Source: Trichostrongylus colubriformis
Taxonomy: Eukaryota; Nematoda; Chromadorea; Rhabditida; Trichostrongylidae
Direction: 5' to 3'
Length of the DNA: 64,000 nt
Assembly (NCBI GenBank): GCA_963978905.1
Contig: OZ022257.1
Span: 8,144,509-8,208,508 of the forward strand
In this document: piece by piece, positions 11,334-21,714 of the stretch
Position numbering within the stretch: the first letter of the stretch is position 1
Layout of the letters: each line of letters begins with the position of its first letter
The notes under the pieces: generated by a model
Told to the model about the DNA's origin: nothing
Seen by the model: only the letters and a program-made list of their open reading frames with translations
Databases searched by the model: none
Program-made: the position numbers and the translations under genes

Positions 11334-11814
11334 AAATCTTAAAACATTCGCATCCAGTTTTCTGATATATGATTCCTTCAAACAATCTAGTCAATCAATA
11401 AGTCAACAAGGCCCTAAGATATGATGACACTGATGTGATTGAAAAATCTAGTTTTGGAACACAGCTGTTCCTTTTGCAGGCAGCAGGTTAGAAGCAGCGC
11501 GATGTATAGGTGTTGCTTGGTTCTCACGTTTCCTGAAAATTGCATAGTTCCAGAGTGATCATTTTCGATCAAAAACAAGATCACTGTGGCAGAAATCGCG
11601 TCAAGGTTACGAGAATTTCCGGTTTGGGCTTCGTAGCGAAACTGAAATGCTGGGGCCCCTAATGTGATTCTTAAAGGCAACGGGAGTGATAAGGAGAAAA
11701 TGAGAACTGTGAAGACATTCTTTGGTAATAATCTTACCACTTCAGAAGAGGTGATATGAGGCGAAACTCGCATTGGAAGAGCGCAACTTGGGGCCTTGTC
11801 ACGATCCTGCAGCC

Positions 11815-12062
11815 CATCGAGTCGTTCTGCCGTTCATCCGCCGCAGGAGGAGTTGCTGGCGAAGGCGGAACACCGTCCTCGACCCTCTGATCTAGCCCCT
11901 CACCGTCTGCAACCCACCCCGGCTGGTGATGCAGAGGGGCGCGAAAGAGAGGAAATTTCGTGTTTCCGTTTCTTAGGTTTTTCGATGTTCAATTCCTTCT
12001 TTTTTTACTGTTACACTGCTGAGCACCCTTACTTTCGTATTCCACAACTTGCCAGATTTTTT
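11815..12062. repeat. Dispersed repeat, copy 2 (with 795-1020)
   Basis: It shares with 795-1020 a GC-rich first half (GTGATGCAGAGxGG, then CGAAA) and an AT-rich tail (TTACTGTTACACT, GAGCACC or AAGCACC, TATTCCAC). Function and family are not recognised. Confidence 0.55.
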
Positions 12063-12420
12063 CCTCCCGGTATCGTAAAAGCACGCAGAATGTCAAGAGA
12101 AGAATGCCGATCCTCAAATGAACCTAGGATTACAGAAGAGGATGTGTGGTCAGGCATGTCTCGGCTCGTTGACGAAAGCTCACGATCAATTGCCGTTTCC
12201 TCATAGGCCTCGCTTCAACTACAAGTGAGCGTCACGTGCTGTACATGACTCATCACAGGTTCGAGGGGCTTTGATCGACACTCGGCGTTGGGCTGCATGG
12301 AGAATGCGTTTGCAGATAAAATAAACAATACAGGAATTATCCTATTTCTCTTTGCCTATTTTGGCCGTTCCATTGAATTCATTCTATTCAGTATTTAGTT
12401 TAAGCAGTCGACCAAATTAA

Positions 12421-12584
12421 GCCACTTCATACTTCGCGGTGTCCGTGGCGGGAAATGGTTGCGTGTCTGCATCTCCACCTGTGCCACCTTGTCTGCGTCG
12501 TCTGTGCAGCTCTCCCGTGCCACCCTGCCCCGTTTCTTGTGAACACAGCCACGCCCTGTTGGCGCAAGGTATGAGCGCGACCTT
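12421..12584. mobile_element. MITE, family C, copy 1
   Basis: GC-rich, about 165 bases, with ends of the form GCCxCxTTCATACTTxGCGG and an inverse ending GCGCAAGGTATGAGCGCG. The interior GCGTGTCTGCATCTCCACCTG recurs at 13635-13804. Confidence 0.65.
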
Positions 12585-13192
12585 ACGTGACGCTCTCAGT
12601 GTCTGGGTTCCGCCGATTTCCTCAGAAGAATTGAGGTATATCATCCTACTATATGTAATCGGGTGTGTCTGTTGGTGTGTGTTTGACGGTGTGTCCGTCT
12701 GTCTGTCTTCATATCTCGTGTCGCAGCAAAGCTGGAACTTTGATTTTTGCAGGTGATGTGTGGCTGGCACAGGGACACTAATGTGAGGGACCGGTCCTGA
12801 TAACAACTGATAAGGGCTGATAAGGAGCGTTAGTAGGCGAAAGTCGCCAACTTCGTTTAGCGTTTCGCGTTGATCGTGGACAGTCGACACTCACAGGTGT
12901 TTTGCAAGGCGAGAAGTGGACCCTAATAGTGAATAATCCAAACTGATAGAGGTTGATAAGATTTGGTAAGGAGCGTAAGAGGGTAGATGCCGCCAGGTCC
13001 ATTTCGCTTTCCTTATTGAAGTGGAGTGTTCACACTTGTGGTTGTTGTAGGGAGGCTACTGGGATCCCAATGGTGACGGATCGAATCTGAAAATGATTGA
13101 TAAGGACCGATAAAAGTTACTAGCAACTAGATGGAAACTCCTGTACATCACCAACTACCACAATACGATCACTATAGGTAAAGTGTATCATA

Positions 13193-13315
13193 CAGTCCAT
13201 TTCCCGACGGCTGGCAGGGCGAGGCCTACGGACTTGTATCGATATCTCTCACCTCACCACACACTCTCACTCAACTCTGTAGGCCACGCCCTGCCAGCCT
13301 TCGGGAACTGGACTG
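13193..13315. mobile_element. MITE, family D, TA-flanked
   Basis: A 123-base element between TA dinucleotides at 13191-13192 and 13316-13317. The ends CAGTCCATTTCCCGA / TCGGGAACTGGACTG are inverse with one indel-size difference, followed by a second shared block CTGGCAGGGCG / CGCCCTGCCAG. TA target and CAGT ends fit a Tc1/mariner-mobilised MITE. A second copy lies at 33826-33964. Confidence 0.8.
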
Positions 13316-13634
13316 TACTCAGTGTCACTGGGTGAGCATATATTGATCATTTTCTGATATCATTTACAGCGATGTACCGACCGCTAAACTATCTGGCCTT
13401 CTTGTTAATGTTGTCTGCCTTTTGATACTGCAATACTACTGAATTAGATTTGTAAAAGCAAAAGCAAGAGAACTATTTCTACTGCGCTATTAGGGTAGCA
13501 AGGCCTGTCGACTGCTAGGCTACGCGACCTTAATAGTAGTCATGTCAAGAGGAATAATAAGCATAGATAACTGGAAAACGGATCTACTACCAATATATAA
13601 GAATTTGATGCTGATTGAAAGGATAAATCATTAC

Positions 13635-13804
13635 GACCGCTACTTTGAGGTGCCGGCGGCAGGGGCTGGCTGCGCGTTTCTGCGTCTCCACCTGTGCCAT
13701 CCTGTCTCGTTGCTTGCGTCGTCTCTGCACTTTCCCGATGCCACTCTGTCGCGCTGCCGGTGGATGCAACCACACCCTGCCGGCGCAAAGTATGAACGCA
13801 GCCT
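13635..13804. mobile_element. MITE, family C, copy 2
   Basis: The ends CGACCGCTACTTTGAGGTG and GCGCAAAGTATGAACGCAG are related inverted termini. The interior shares the GCGTxTCTGCxTCTCCACCTG block with 12421-12584. Confidence 0.65.
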
Positions 13805-14670
13805 ACCAATCGATACCATTGAATCCGAACACGTCGGCGCTAACTATTTGAACTTCCGTTTAGTGGCCGTTCCCACATTACCAACTTTTGATTTGCGTAG
13901 TGAAATGCGATGGCCAAACCGTGACTGACAAGGACCTTAATGAGTGATCAGTTGGGCTGGCTCATACTACTGCGCGCATTACGCAGGGAACCATGCAAAA
14001 CGGGCCTAATCGATATCGATTGTTTGGTATCGTTCGAATGGTTTGCAAAAGACTCGCATAAAAGGAAAGAGGAGACAAAATCCCGTGCATCTTGTACCTC
14101 CACGTCTCAATCGAAATCATCAAGCTCGTTTTGCATGCTTCCCTCTTTGATGTGCGCGCAGAGTGCGTCGGCCCAACTGATGAACATGTAATTTGCTGGC
14201 GGGTGAATTCAATAACAATCTAATCAACTTTTAAAGTGATATAGCTCCATTTGCCGATTCTAGTGTGCATTGGTGTGCATTGATCTTGGAAGTAAGGAAT
14301 GGGAGAAAGCACAGGCCGATTCCCTCATGTGGTGCTAATTAAGTGATCTTGACTCTGAGAGCCTGCAATACAAAAGAATGTCCATATTTATCTATTCCAC
14401 TCCATATCTGCTTATCAAAAACACAAAGTCATTTCATCCAACAATCCACTATTGCGATATCACAACCATGGAAGCGAAAAAATACACCGCATAAGGGCTA
14501 ATCGGAACACAGCGATGAAGAAAGTGAAAGCAATTTACATTAATAAATCTATTAGAATAGAGAAATGCGATCACAAGCTGCACTGACATTCAATGACGCG
14601 ATTAAAAGCACGATTTCTTCAATTAAAAAGAATGATAGAACTGAAAAATGAATCAGGAAATTATAGGTTA

Positions 14671-14688
14671 TTTAATAAAAAATTTATT
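14671..14688 (-). other. Poly(A) signal candidates overlapping the rga-1 stop
   Basis: On the minus strand the stop codon TAA (14686-14684) is itself part of an AATAAA (14688-14683), followed by ATTAAA at 14676-14671. Either could direct cleavage; a very short 3' UTR would result. Confidence 0.4.
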
Positions 14689-17600
14689 TGAAAATCTGGT
14701 CATAGTCAACGATGAGCCTGTAGCAGAAGTTGTTTAAATTGTTCAGTTGAGTAATAGGCACCTGTAAAACAAACTGGTGCATGTGGTATAAAAAAAAACA
14801 AATACTCAGTAGTAGAAAGAACAAATAAAAATTATTTCCCTAAAGGCAAATGTGGACAGATAGAAAAGTCACCTGTTGGTCAGTAGGCCATGTGAGATTT
14901 GGTCCGAATACTACGCTCAGATTATTTGCAGTCATTAAGTTCACTTTGTGATTAGCGGCCACCTAAAATATCCATTTATAAACCTGAAACTGTTTTTTCG
15001 AACAGTAATACGATAATAATACGATGAATTTCAAAGTAGATCGTGATAATTTGAAATTAATGAATCATTGCTGATATCTGCAAACGAAATGAGCAGGGTT
15101 GAATATTAATTTCTCTTTCAACCACCACCCTTACAGCCACTTGCGGCAGCGCTGACACTACATTTATTTTTCATTTATTTCAACTTATGGGAATACGAAG
15201 CACATAAAAAACCACAATATCTAACCAACTGGACTCATCCTCACTCAAAAACTTTTCAGGACACCATTATTCAGAATGAGTCAGTGAATGCGTTCCCTTC
15301 AGACGCAACTATCACATATAATAAATATTTCTTGCTGCCTTTCGGACGAAAAAAAATGGAACACCGTATACAGCTCCCGTGGCTTACACAACCGTAACCA
15401 AAGAAATAGAAAATAAACATTGAATATTCGCAGCGACGCTGCCTAGCCAACGCTTTTCCCAAAAGGACTCACTGCGTGTTTCATTGCTGTGTCAAGAAAG
15501 GATCCTAGCACCTGACTACAGATTAAAGTTGTATCGAAATCACGCCAATAAGCATCAAACTAAAAGCGCATCAATGGCATTATTACAATATCTGAGGGTT
15601 TAGCAGCTTAGGCCGCCATTAGTCTTCGCGATTTTGCGGTGTTGCGGCTCCGCACGCGAAGTTGCGGCATTGCACATTCTCAAGGCCGTAGCATTGCATG
15701 CGAATTGCAAAATCGCGGAGTCTGACGGCGGCTTTATGTATTGGAACTCAGTGATTATGGCTCTACTGATAATCGACCACATTTGAAAAAAAAACGAACT
15801 ACACAAGAAACGTCAATGACGACCACCACACAGAATTACGCAAATTCCAAGTGCTTTCCTAGGTCATAGCTGACCTCCGAGTAAAGGATGAATAGAAGAA
15901 ACCAGTAAAAAATGTCGAAAGTTCGATGTTTTCTAAATTATAACGACATACCAGTGTAAGAAATTGCACAACTTTTTGTAGTAGAAGATAGTTTGGTCGA
16001 GGGAGTAGGACGACGAACTCCTTTACTGCTGGAGTTTTCTCCTTTTTAGGAATATCTTAAAAATATTATGTACTTCTTGTAAAAGCCAGCACAAAAATGT
16101 ACAGCGGAACCGAAACACACAATAATCAGCTATACCAACCTGCTAGAGCAGCTAAACGTGGATAGAGAGCATTGGTTGTAACTGGTTCACCCAACGATCG
16201 CAGGAATGTTTTCAATAAAACCGATGCATGTATACAAGCGACATAATGGTTGTCAACGTACTCAGGATCGTTTTCGAAGTCGATACTTTCTCCTGAACAA
16301 CATCAACATCTAGCAATTCTACAAGCGTATCCTATGCTATCTGCAAGAATGTGACTATCTGAGGCAAACATTAGGGTGCTCACTTACACAACCGCTTGAA
16401 TAATGAGCCATGAAACCAGTTGGGTCGTATTTTGAAACTATGTTAAATAATGACCAAACGTGATGCGGAATGAGACGCCGTATTCCTCATAATTAAGAAT
16501 TACCTCTGTTAATGCGCTCCTGCAGTCTACGGATACTGCCGACATTGGCGCTTTTTCTGAAGATACCCTCGACATCCAGAGCATTTTTTGTGAGGAAATC
16601 GATTAGTTGTGTGACAATGGGTGGTACATCGTGGTCAGGATGGTGCGACAGTATACTGAAACAGGTACCAGTATGTGCAATTGATCAGCGCTGAGATACC
16701 ACACTAACATATCATACGGAAAAATGAAAGTGAAAAATTCAACTGACAAAATCTCAACATCGATTTAGCAGCCCTCCCCTTTTCGATGGTGAAGATTTCT
16801 TTTAAATATGTATAGTGAGTTGAATTTGAACTCACAATTCCAGGCTAACGCCGAACTGCTGCGTAGGCCTAGGGGGAGTGGGCGAAGTTTGAGATCTGTT
16901 TTCACCGGAAGCATGGCCGGAGGCTACCATCAGTTGCTCATCATGAGTTCGGATCGGTTGAGGCAAATTCAACCTAAGCCACCACTTCACTATGAGAGTT
17001 AAAAGAGTGCTACACGCTCATGTTTCTTCACTACATACCTGTCCACTGAAAGAGCCTCTTCTAAGTCCTTTATACAATTCACATAGTGAAATTTGTTTTC
17101 AAATTTAGAAGAAATAAATGGTCGAAATAATCCCCAAATAATTCGAATAAACCGTGTAGGATGCACAACGTACAATGCCTTTAAATTCTTCTTGAATCTA
17201 AAAATAGGTTAGTCTTGCCAAAATTGTGACAACGGCTGCCTGTAAATAAGGAGATGAAAACGAATACCTTCTGTCAAGCACCTTGTACGCTTGGAATAAC
17301 CACTTGACTGGAGGTTTATTATGGCTTCTCAGGCCATAATGGAAGTAAACTATAGTATAATCCAAATCAACCACCTATAATAAACGGGGTATCTTAGATA
17401 GATGTTTAGGTGACAAAAGCACAAAATTGCTTACTTTATCAAGGATCGACTGCAAATACCGAAGTAGCTGTGCATGATCTATCGACTTGCTGGGAGGAAG
17501 ACGATATGCGTAAATAACTATGATAGGCCTTAAAAGACTTTTTTCATTAAAGCAAACGGGAACGTCAACTACAAATTTTAACAGAAAATAAACTGGATTG

Positions 17601-18244
17601 CGATCGTATGGATAAGTTTTCTTACCTCCCCACTCGATCACCATCCGCAATTACCTCCACGATTTCATGAGTGGCTATGGCCGAAAAATCCTCTTCAAAG
17701 GGATCAACTATTCCTAATTCCGATTCATAGTCTAGCCTCTCCAGAAAAGACCGCGATGGCGGAACACCGCTGAGATCTACTAGAAATGGTTAGGATGAAC
17801 AGTGACATGCATGGTAAGAACAAAGACAAAAAACATGCAAGCCACAAATAAATAAATATATAAACTATACCGTAGTATTATAAACAACAAGACTACAAAC
17901 AACTTTCGATATAAGCGAGGCACCGACAAAAAAAATCACTACTCGATTTACTTAGACGCATGTCGATAATTCACATCGAACAACTGAACACAGTTTCTCT
18001 CATTATAAGAAAGGAAACCATTTCATTCCAGGAGTATGTGAGTAATCTTTTCGCGAATAGCGCATTATCAATAACCAAAATGCTACATATCACAAGGTGC
18101 TGAGGATAGTCAATGTAAACTTAAGTGTAAAATACGATACCAAAAATTACCGCTCAGATCATCTGCTGCAAGGAGATCATCGTCAGCAAAACCGTCTTCG
18201 GGCTCTGTGAAAGCACTACTTGTCTGCCTGTCGAGCGTCGACAT
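14684..18244 (-). CDS. rga-1: p50RhoGAP orthologue: Sec14 (CRAL-TRIO) plus RhoGAP
   Basis: Cytosolic GTPase-activating protein for Rho-family GTPases (Cdc42/Rho type), with a lipid-binding Sec14 domain. Exons on the minus strand: 18244-18151, 17779-17626, 17528-17435, 17374-17268, 17197-17039, 16973-16836, 16655-16504, 16292-16140, 16055-15952, 14962-14873, 14761-14684; all in phase, 440 residues (human ARHGAP1 has 439). Order: acidic N-terminus, Sec14 domain at about 82-203 ([27 protein letters not shown]), a proline linker PTPPRP, then RhoGAP from about 243. The catalytic arginine finger is R282 in GIFRKSAN, the same number as in the human protein, and the late [10 protein letters not shown] motif is present. 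Start codon: the only ATG in exon 1, 12 bases after a TTTTTAACAG trans-splice acceptor. Intron 9 contains a MITE. Convergent with CISD, divergent from aars-1. Confidence 0.95.
15609..15733. mobile_element. MITE, family B, in rga-1 intron 9
   Basis: It has inverse ends AGGCCGCCATTAGTCTTCGCG and CGGAGTCTGACGGCGGCT (both about 18-20 bases), with a GCGATTTTGCGG block beside the left end and its inverse beside the right. Inserted in the intron between 14963 and 15951. Confidence 0.8.
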
Positions 18245-18257
18245 GCAACAACCACTC
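18245..18257 (-). promoter_or_regulatory. Probable spliced-leader acceptor and short 5' UTR of rga-1
   Basis: On the minus strand TTTTTAACAG ends at 18257, leaving 12 bases before the ATG at 18244. This is consistent with trans-splicing; inferred. Confidence 0.55.
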
Positions 18258-19152
18258 TGTTAAAAAGGTGCACAATCGGAAACATTTGCGATTCGATACA
18301 CGATACGACACGATATAAGGCTATTGTAACGACGAACGCTCAGTTACTTGCGATAAACAATCGCTCTTTCTGTTACACACGAGCCAATTAAACACGGGTA
18401 GCAAAACAAAGGGAATGTTCGCAATACCCTGCAGTGAATCTTCCTAGGAAACTTCAATGAGGCACTGTTAGCTACGTAGCCTGGATATGAGTTTTCAAAA
18501 GCTGAGAGCAACATCATGTTGTAAACAATTGACGTTTGGAGTCCTTTAGGTGAATGTATTCGATGCAAGAATAACAAAGAGATAGCAAATAACCAGAGAT
18601 GCACGACGTCGAGCAAAAAAAATGAGACTGTCGGTATTCACAAGTCCAAGTAAAGCCAGGAAATTTGTTCACTTAGAAGCACAGGTATAGCATTACGACA
18701 TTATTACTACGAACAATCATTGAATTATTTTAGGAGGTAAAACATAGGTTTCGGCTCTACAACTATCAACCCCAGATACCGCGAGTTGGGCAAAAAAAAA
18801 ACAATTTTCGCTGAAATTTCACCTATAAAGGTTATTCGGGGTGCTGATGCTATTTTGTTTAAATTTGTCATCTAAGAGCTATTCAGAATGCTGAACACGG
18901 ATATGACATTGGTTTTTAGTGCGGGCGCCACTTTCCGCCTTTCCAGATTGCGCCAGTCATGCTCACATTTGCTACAACGCGTATATAGCTGGAGAGCGTC
19001 ATCTTTTCGCTGTCGTCTTTCATTTGAACTATCCTACAGTCAACAATGCATGCTCAAGTGCATATTTTTGCCAAAGCCCTAAAAGGAAAGAAGAGGTTTC
19101 CCTCCTTTAAGGCTTGGACAAAACTATTGAGAACAGTGTGGTGCCCCTACTA

Positions 19153-19889
19153 CAGGGGGTGCCAAAAAAAAGTAATTTTGTCTCGTCCACTTTCACCCCA
19201 TTTTAGTCGAACTACAGCAAATTCTGTTGGGGTATTCACATCCCCAGATTTAAGAGCAGACCTCACTCTATCACTATACTCCGTGGCAGCCTTCTGCACG
19301 AGCAGGATTGGGAGCGAGGAAATAGTGAACAAGATGTGTCACATCAACTGGGCAAAATCCGAAATTTCGTCGCCCTCGTTCACAACCTTACTGAGGTCCG
19401 TTCACTCTGGGTACCTAAGGGGATTCATACTGGGTGGTGTTCTTTAGGATCCCGTTTTTTCCGGGTTCCCAGCGTCTTTCGTTTCCAAGAGCCAAAACGT
19501 GCACTTACCACTGAAACCCCTCCAGAGGCGGATTTGGGCATGAAAATAATACTTCGGATCATAGCAGCCTTGTCCAAGCAGCAGGGGCTCCGTGACTTCC
19601 ATGAACCGAAGGGCCAATCCTTAGGAAGTTTCCCACAAAAGACCTACCATGGAACCCGGCTCCACTGTTCTAAGGGGACCTCAATACCGTGGGTGTACCG
19701 AAGCCCGACTGCGCCGCTTAAAGATATACTTTTATGAAAATGAAAGTAGTGAGTCTCAGCTTGTTCCTGCTTTTAGAGGACATTTCGGGAATATTTTGCC
19801 CCAATACTTTCATTTCTTTCGTTTCCCTATGTTTTGTATAATTGGGAGATGTGAGCCGTGGGCAAAATTACTTTTTTTGGCACCCCCTG
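19153..19889. mobile_element. Non-autonomous Tc1/mariner-like element
   Basis: A 737-base element flanked by TA on both sides (19151-19152, 19890-19891). The termini CAGGGGGTGCCAAAAAAA and the inverse TTTTTTTGGCACCCCCTG extend through AGTAATTTTG / CAAAATTACT, so 27-28 bases match with a single A-tract length difference. The TA duplication and CAGGG terminus are typical of the Tc1/mariner superfamily. The inner open frames (for example 19336-19737) show no transposase motif that I recognise. Confidence 0.85.
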
Positions 19890-20690
19890 TATATTAACAC
19901 TGTAATAGACAATAGACGCACCAACGATAGAGCCTCAAACGGCTGTCACATTCGCGATCAGACACCATATAACCCTTCTGAGCTAAGTTTCAGCGATTTT
20001 TATGAAAATAGTTGTTGCACCAACATGGTGCAACTGCACCAAACTGGTGCCAACGCTCACGAAGTTTCAGCGAAGATAATTTTTTTTGACCAGCTCGCGG
20101 TGTCTGGGGTAGTGACAGTTGAATAGTGCCATTTCTCACCAAGCGTGACTCACTAACTGTAAAATAGGTATATAATCTCGGAAAAATAAAGACGTACAAA
20201 ACAATGGCCAACAGTCGAGTACACTACGGGGTTCAACTTTGCTCTACCAAACAACAACCTCCTTCAAACGCTGCTTTACGATGCTTTGTGGCAATTAAAA
20301 AATCCACCAAATATCAAATATTAAGCAGAACAAAAGAAAACATTTCAATGTATCACAGCAATAATTGAAAACTTGTTAAAAATGGGTGTGTAAGCGTGAC
20401 AAACCTCGTAAATATATTATAAAATGGTAAGGGCATCGAGTCAGCGGTACACGTGAAGGATGCATTGATCGCGATGACCCCGCCCCTATCTGTAAAACCC
20501 GTTCTCTCGTCAACCGGGTCACGGCTGAAAACACTCTATTGAAACCTGAGGAAACACGCAAGGAAAGCCGAGTTTTGACATTTGTATGTGTCTCATACCC
20601 TTGCCAAGCACGATTATCGATTATCTCGATGCATTCTCTGCTTGAGATCAATAAATGCCACAAAAACCTTGTGTCAGGATGGATGTGTTC

Positions 20691-20855
20691 ACAGTTTTGG
20701 AATTTGCGGAATTGCAGAATTGCGGGATTTGCGGAATTGTGGAAATGCAGAATCGCGGAATCTGCGGAAATGAAGAATTGTGGAAAGCGTTGATACGTAT
20801 CTAATGCTTTTCCGCAAATTCCGCAATTCTGCAATTCCGCAAGTTCCAAAACTGT
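20691..20855. mobile_element. Hairpin element with GCGGAAT-type tandem units
   Basis: The ends ACAGTTTTGGAA / TTCCAAAACTGT are inverse. The left arm is a run of short units like TTGCGGAATTGCAGAA, and the right arm carries the inverse CCGCAATTCTGCAATTCCGC. The whole can fold into a long imperfect stem. Confidence 0.8.
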
Positions 20856-20937
20856 AAACAAAGACGAATGATTTCTAGAACTAACAGTACCGCAGCGATG
20901 ACTTGAAATGAGTTCCAAGATTTACTGATGGTCAGGG

Positions 20938-21000
20938 TGAGGTTATACCTTGCGATTCGTCCGGAAGGCCGTTCCGGACGAATTGCAAGGTATAACCTCA
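20938..21000. repeat. Near-perfect snap-back palindrome
   Basis: Two 29-base arms (20938-20966, 20972-21000) are inverse copies with one mismatch and a 5-base loop; the left arm reads TGAGGTTATACCTTGC onwards. Arm length equals that of the palindrome at 7765-7826, but the sequence is unrelated. Confidence 0.9.
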
Positions 21001-21705
21001 GCCTCAGCTGTCAATAGGCAAAAACCTCTACTGCGATTTGAACTGATATTCGCTTAGTAGATCTTGCACTCAATACTATAAACACAAAAACAACCCTACC
21101 AAAACCAACGCCTGTGTTTATTTCTGATGTGCTTGTTGCAACTGTAGCACAGTCAGCTTCGTTAAATAAACAATCGAAATCCACAACAGCTCCGGATCTT
21201 GATGAGGGGAGAGGGGTAAATTTGCATAAACCCGCTAACCTTTGCATATAACACTGTGATCAGCAGAGAATAATGGATATAACGCTAGAGGACAGATACG
21301 AAGTGTACCCACAAGATGTTGACACTGTGATCCGCAAGGTTGCGCTTTCTTCTTAATGGGCTGTCGAGAAGCAATTTTCACAATAGCATCCCGATGACGA
21401 TCCGAGACCGAGACAACAAAGAAATTAGTTTGGGAGAGGGAAAACGAACTCAAAAAGGTTCAGCAATATCGAAGTCGCACAAAGCGAGTCAAATTTGTAA
21501 ATTTGTAAAGAAACCGAATTGTGCACAAACCGTCGTCAGAGCAACTAACATATTAGACGTAAATTACGTGGCAGTGCCCGCAATCTGCACTGAAGGCGCT
21601 TGACCTTCCTCAATTTGATTTCATTGTAGGGCATGCTTTTACGAGACCTTTACTTATATGTTCGTTCGTTCCGAGTGGTTAAGTGTTTCTCATAACTTTT
21701 TTTCG

Positions 21706-21714
21706 AGCTTTCAG
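21706..21714 (+). promoter_or_regulatory. Probable spliced-leader acceptor of aars-1
   Basis: GAGCTTTCAG ends at 21714 and the ATG begins at 21715, so the mature 5' UTR would be the spliced leader alone. Inferred from the nematode 3' splice-site consensus. Confidence 0.6.

Larger units (their letters stand above)
11199..14683. other. Convergent intergenic region, CISD to rga-1, repeat-rich
   Basis: No conserved gene is recognised. It contains the second copy of a dispersed repeat (11815-12062), two MITE family C copies (12421-12584, 13635-13804) and a TA-flanked MITE family D copy (13193-13315). Open frames inside these are repeat-derived. Confidence 0.5.
18258..21714. other. Divergent intergenic region, rga-1 to aars-1
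   Basis: This 3.5 kb must contain both promoters, but no promoter motif can be defended by eye. It holds a Tc1-like element (19153-19889), a GCGGAAT-repeat hairpin (20691-20855) and a snap-back palindrome (20938-21000). Open frames here mostly fall in these elements. Confidence 0.5.

Noticed and set aside
12417..12890. Overlapping open frames on both strands
   Set aside because: Generated by the GC-rich family C MITE rather than by a gene.
19336..19737. 133-codon open frame as a protein gene
   Set aside because: Lies wholly inside the TA-flanked Tc1-like element and shows no transposase or other recognisable motif.
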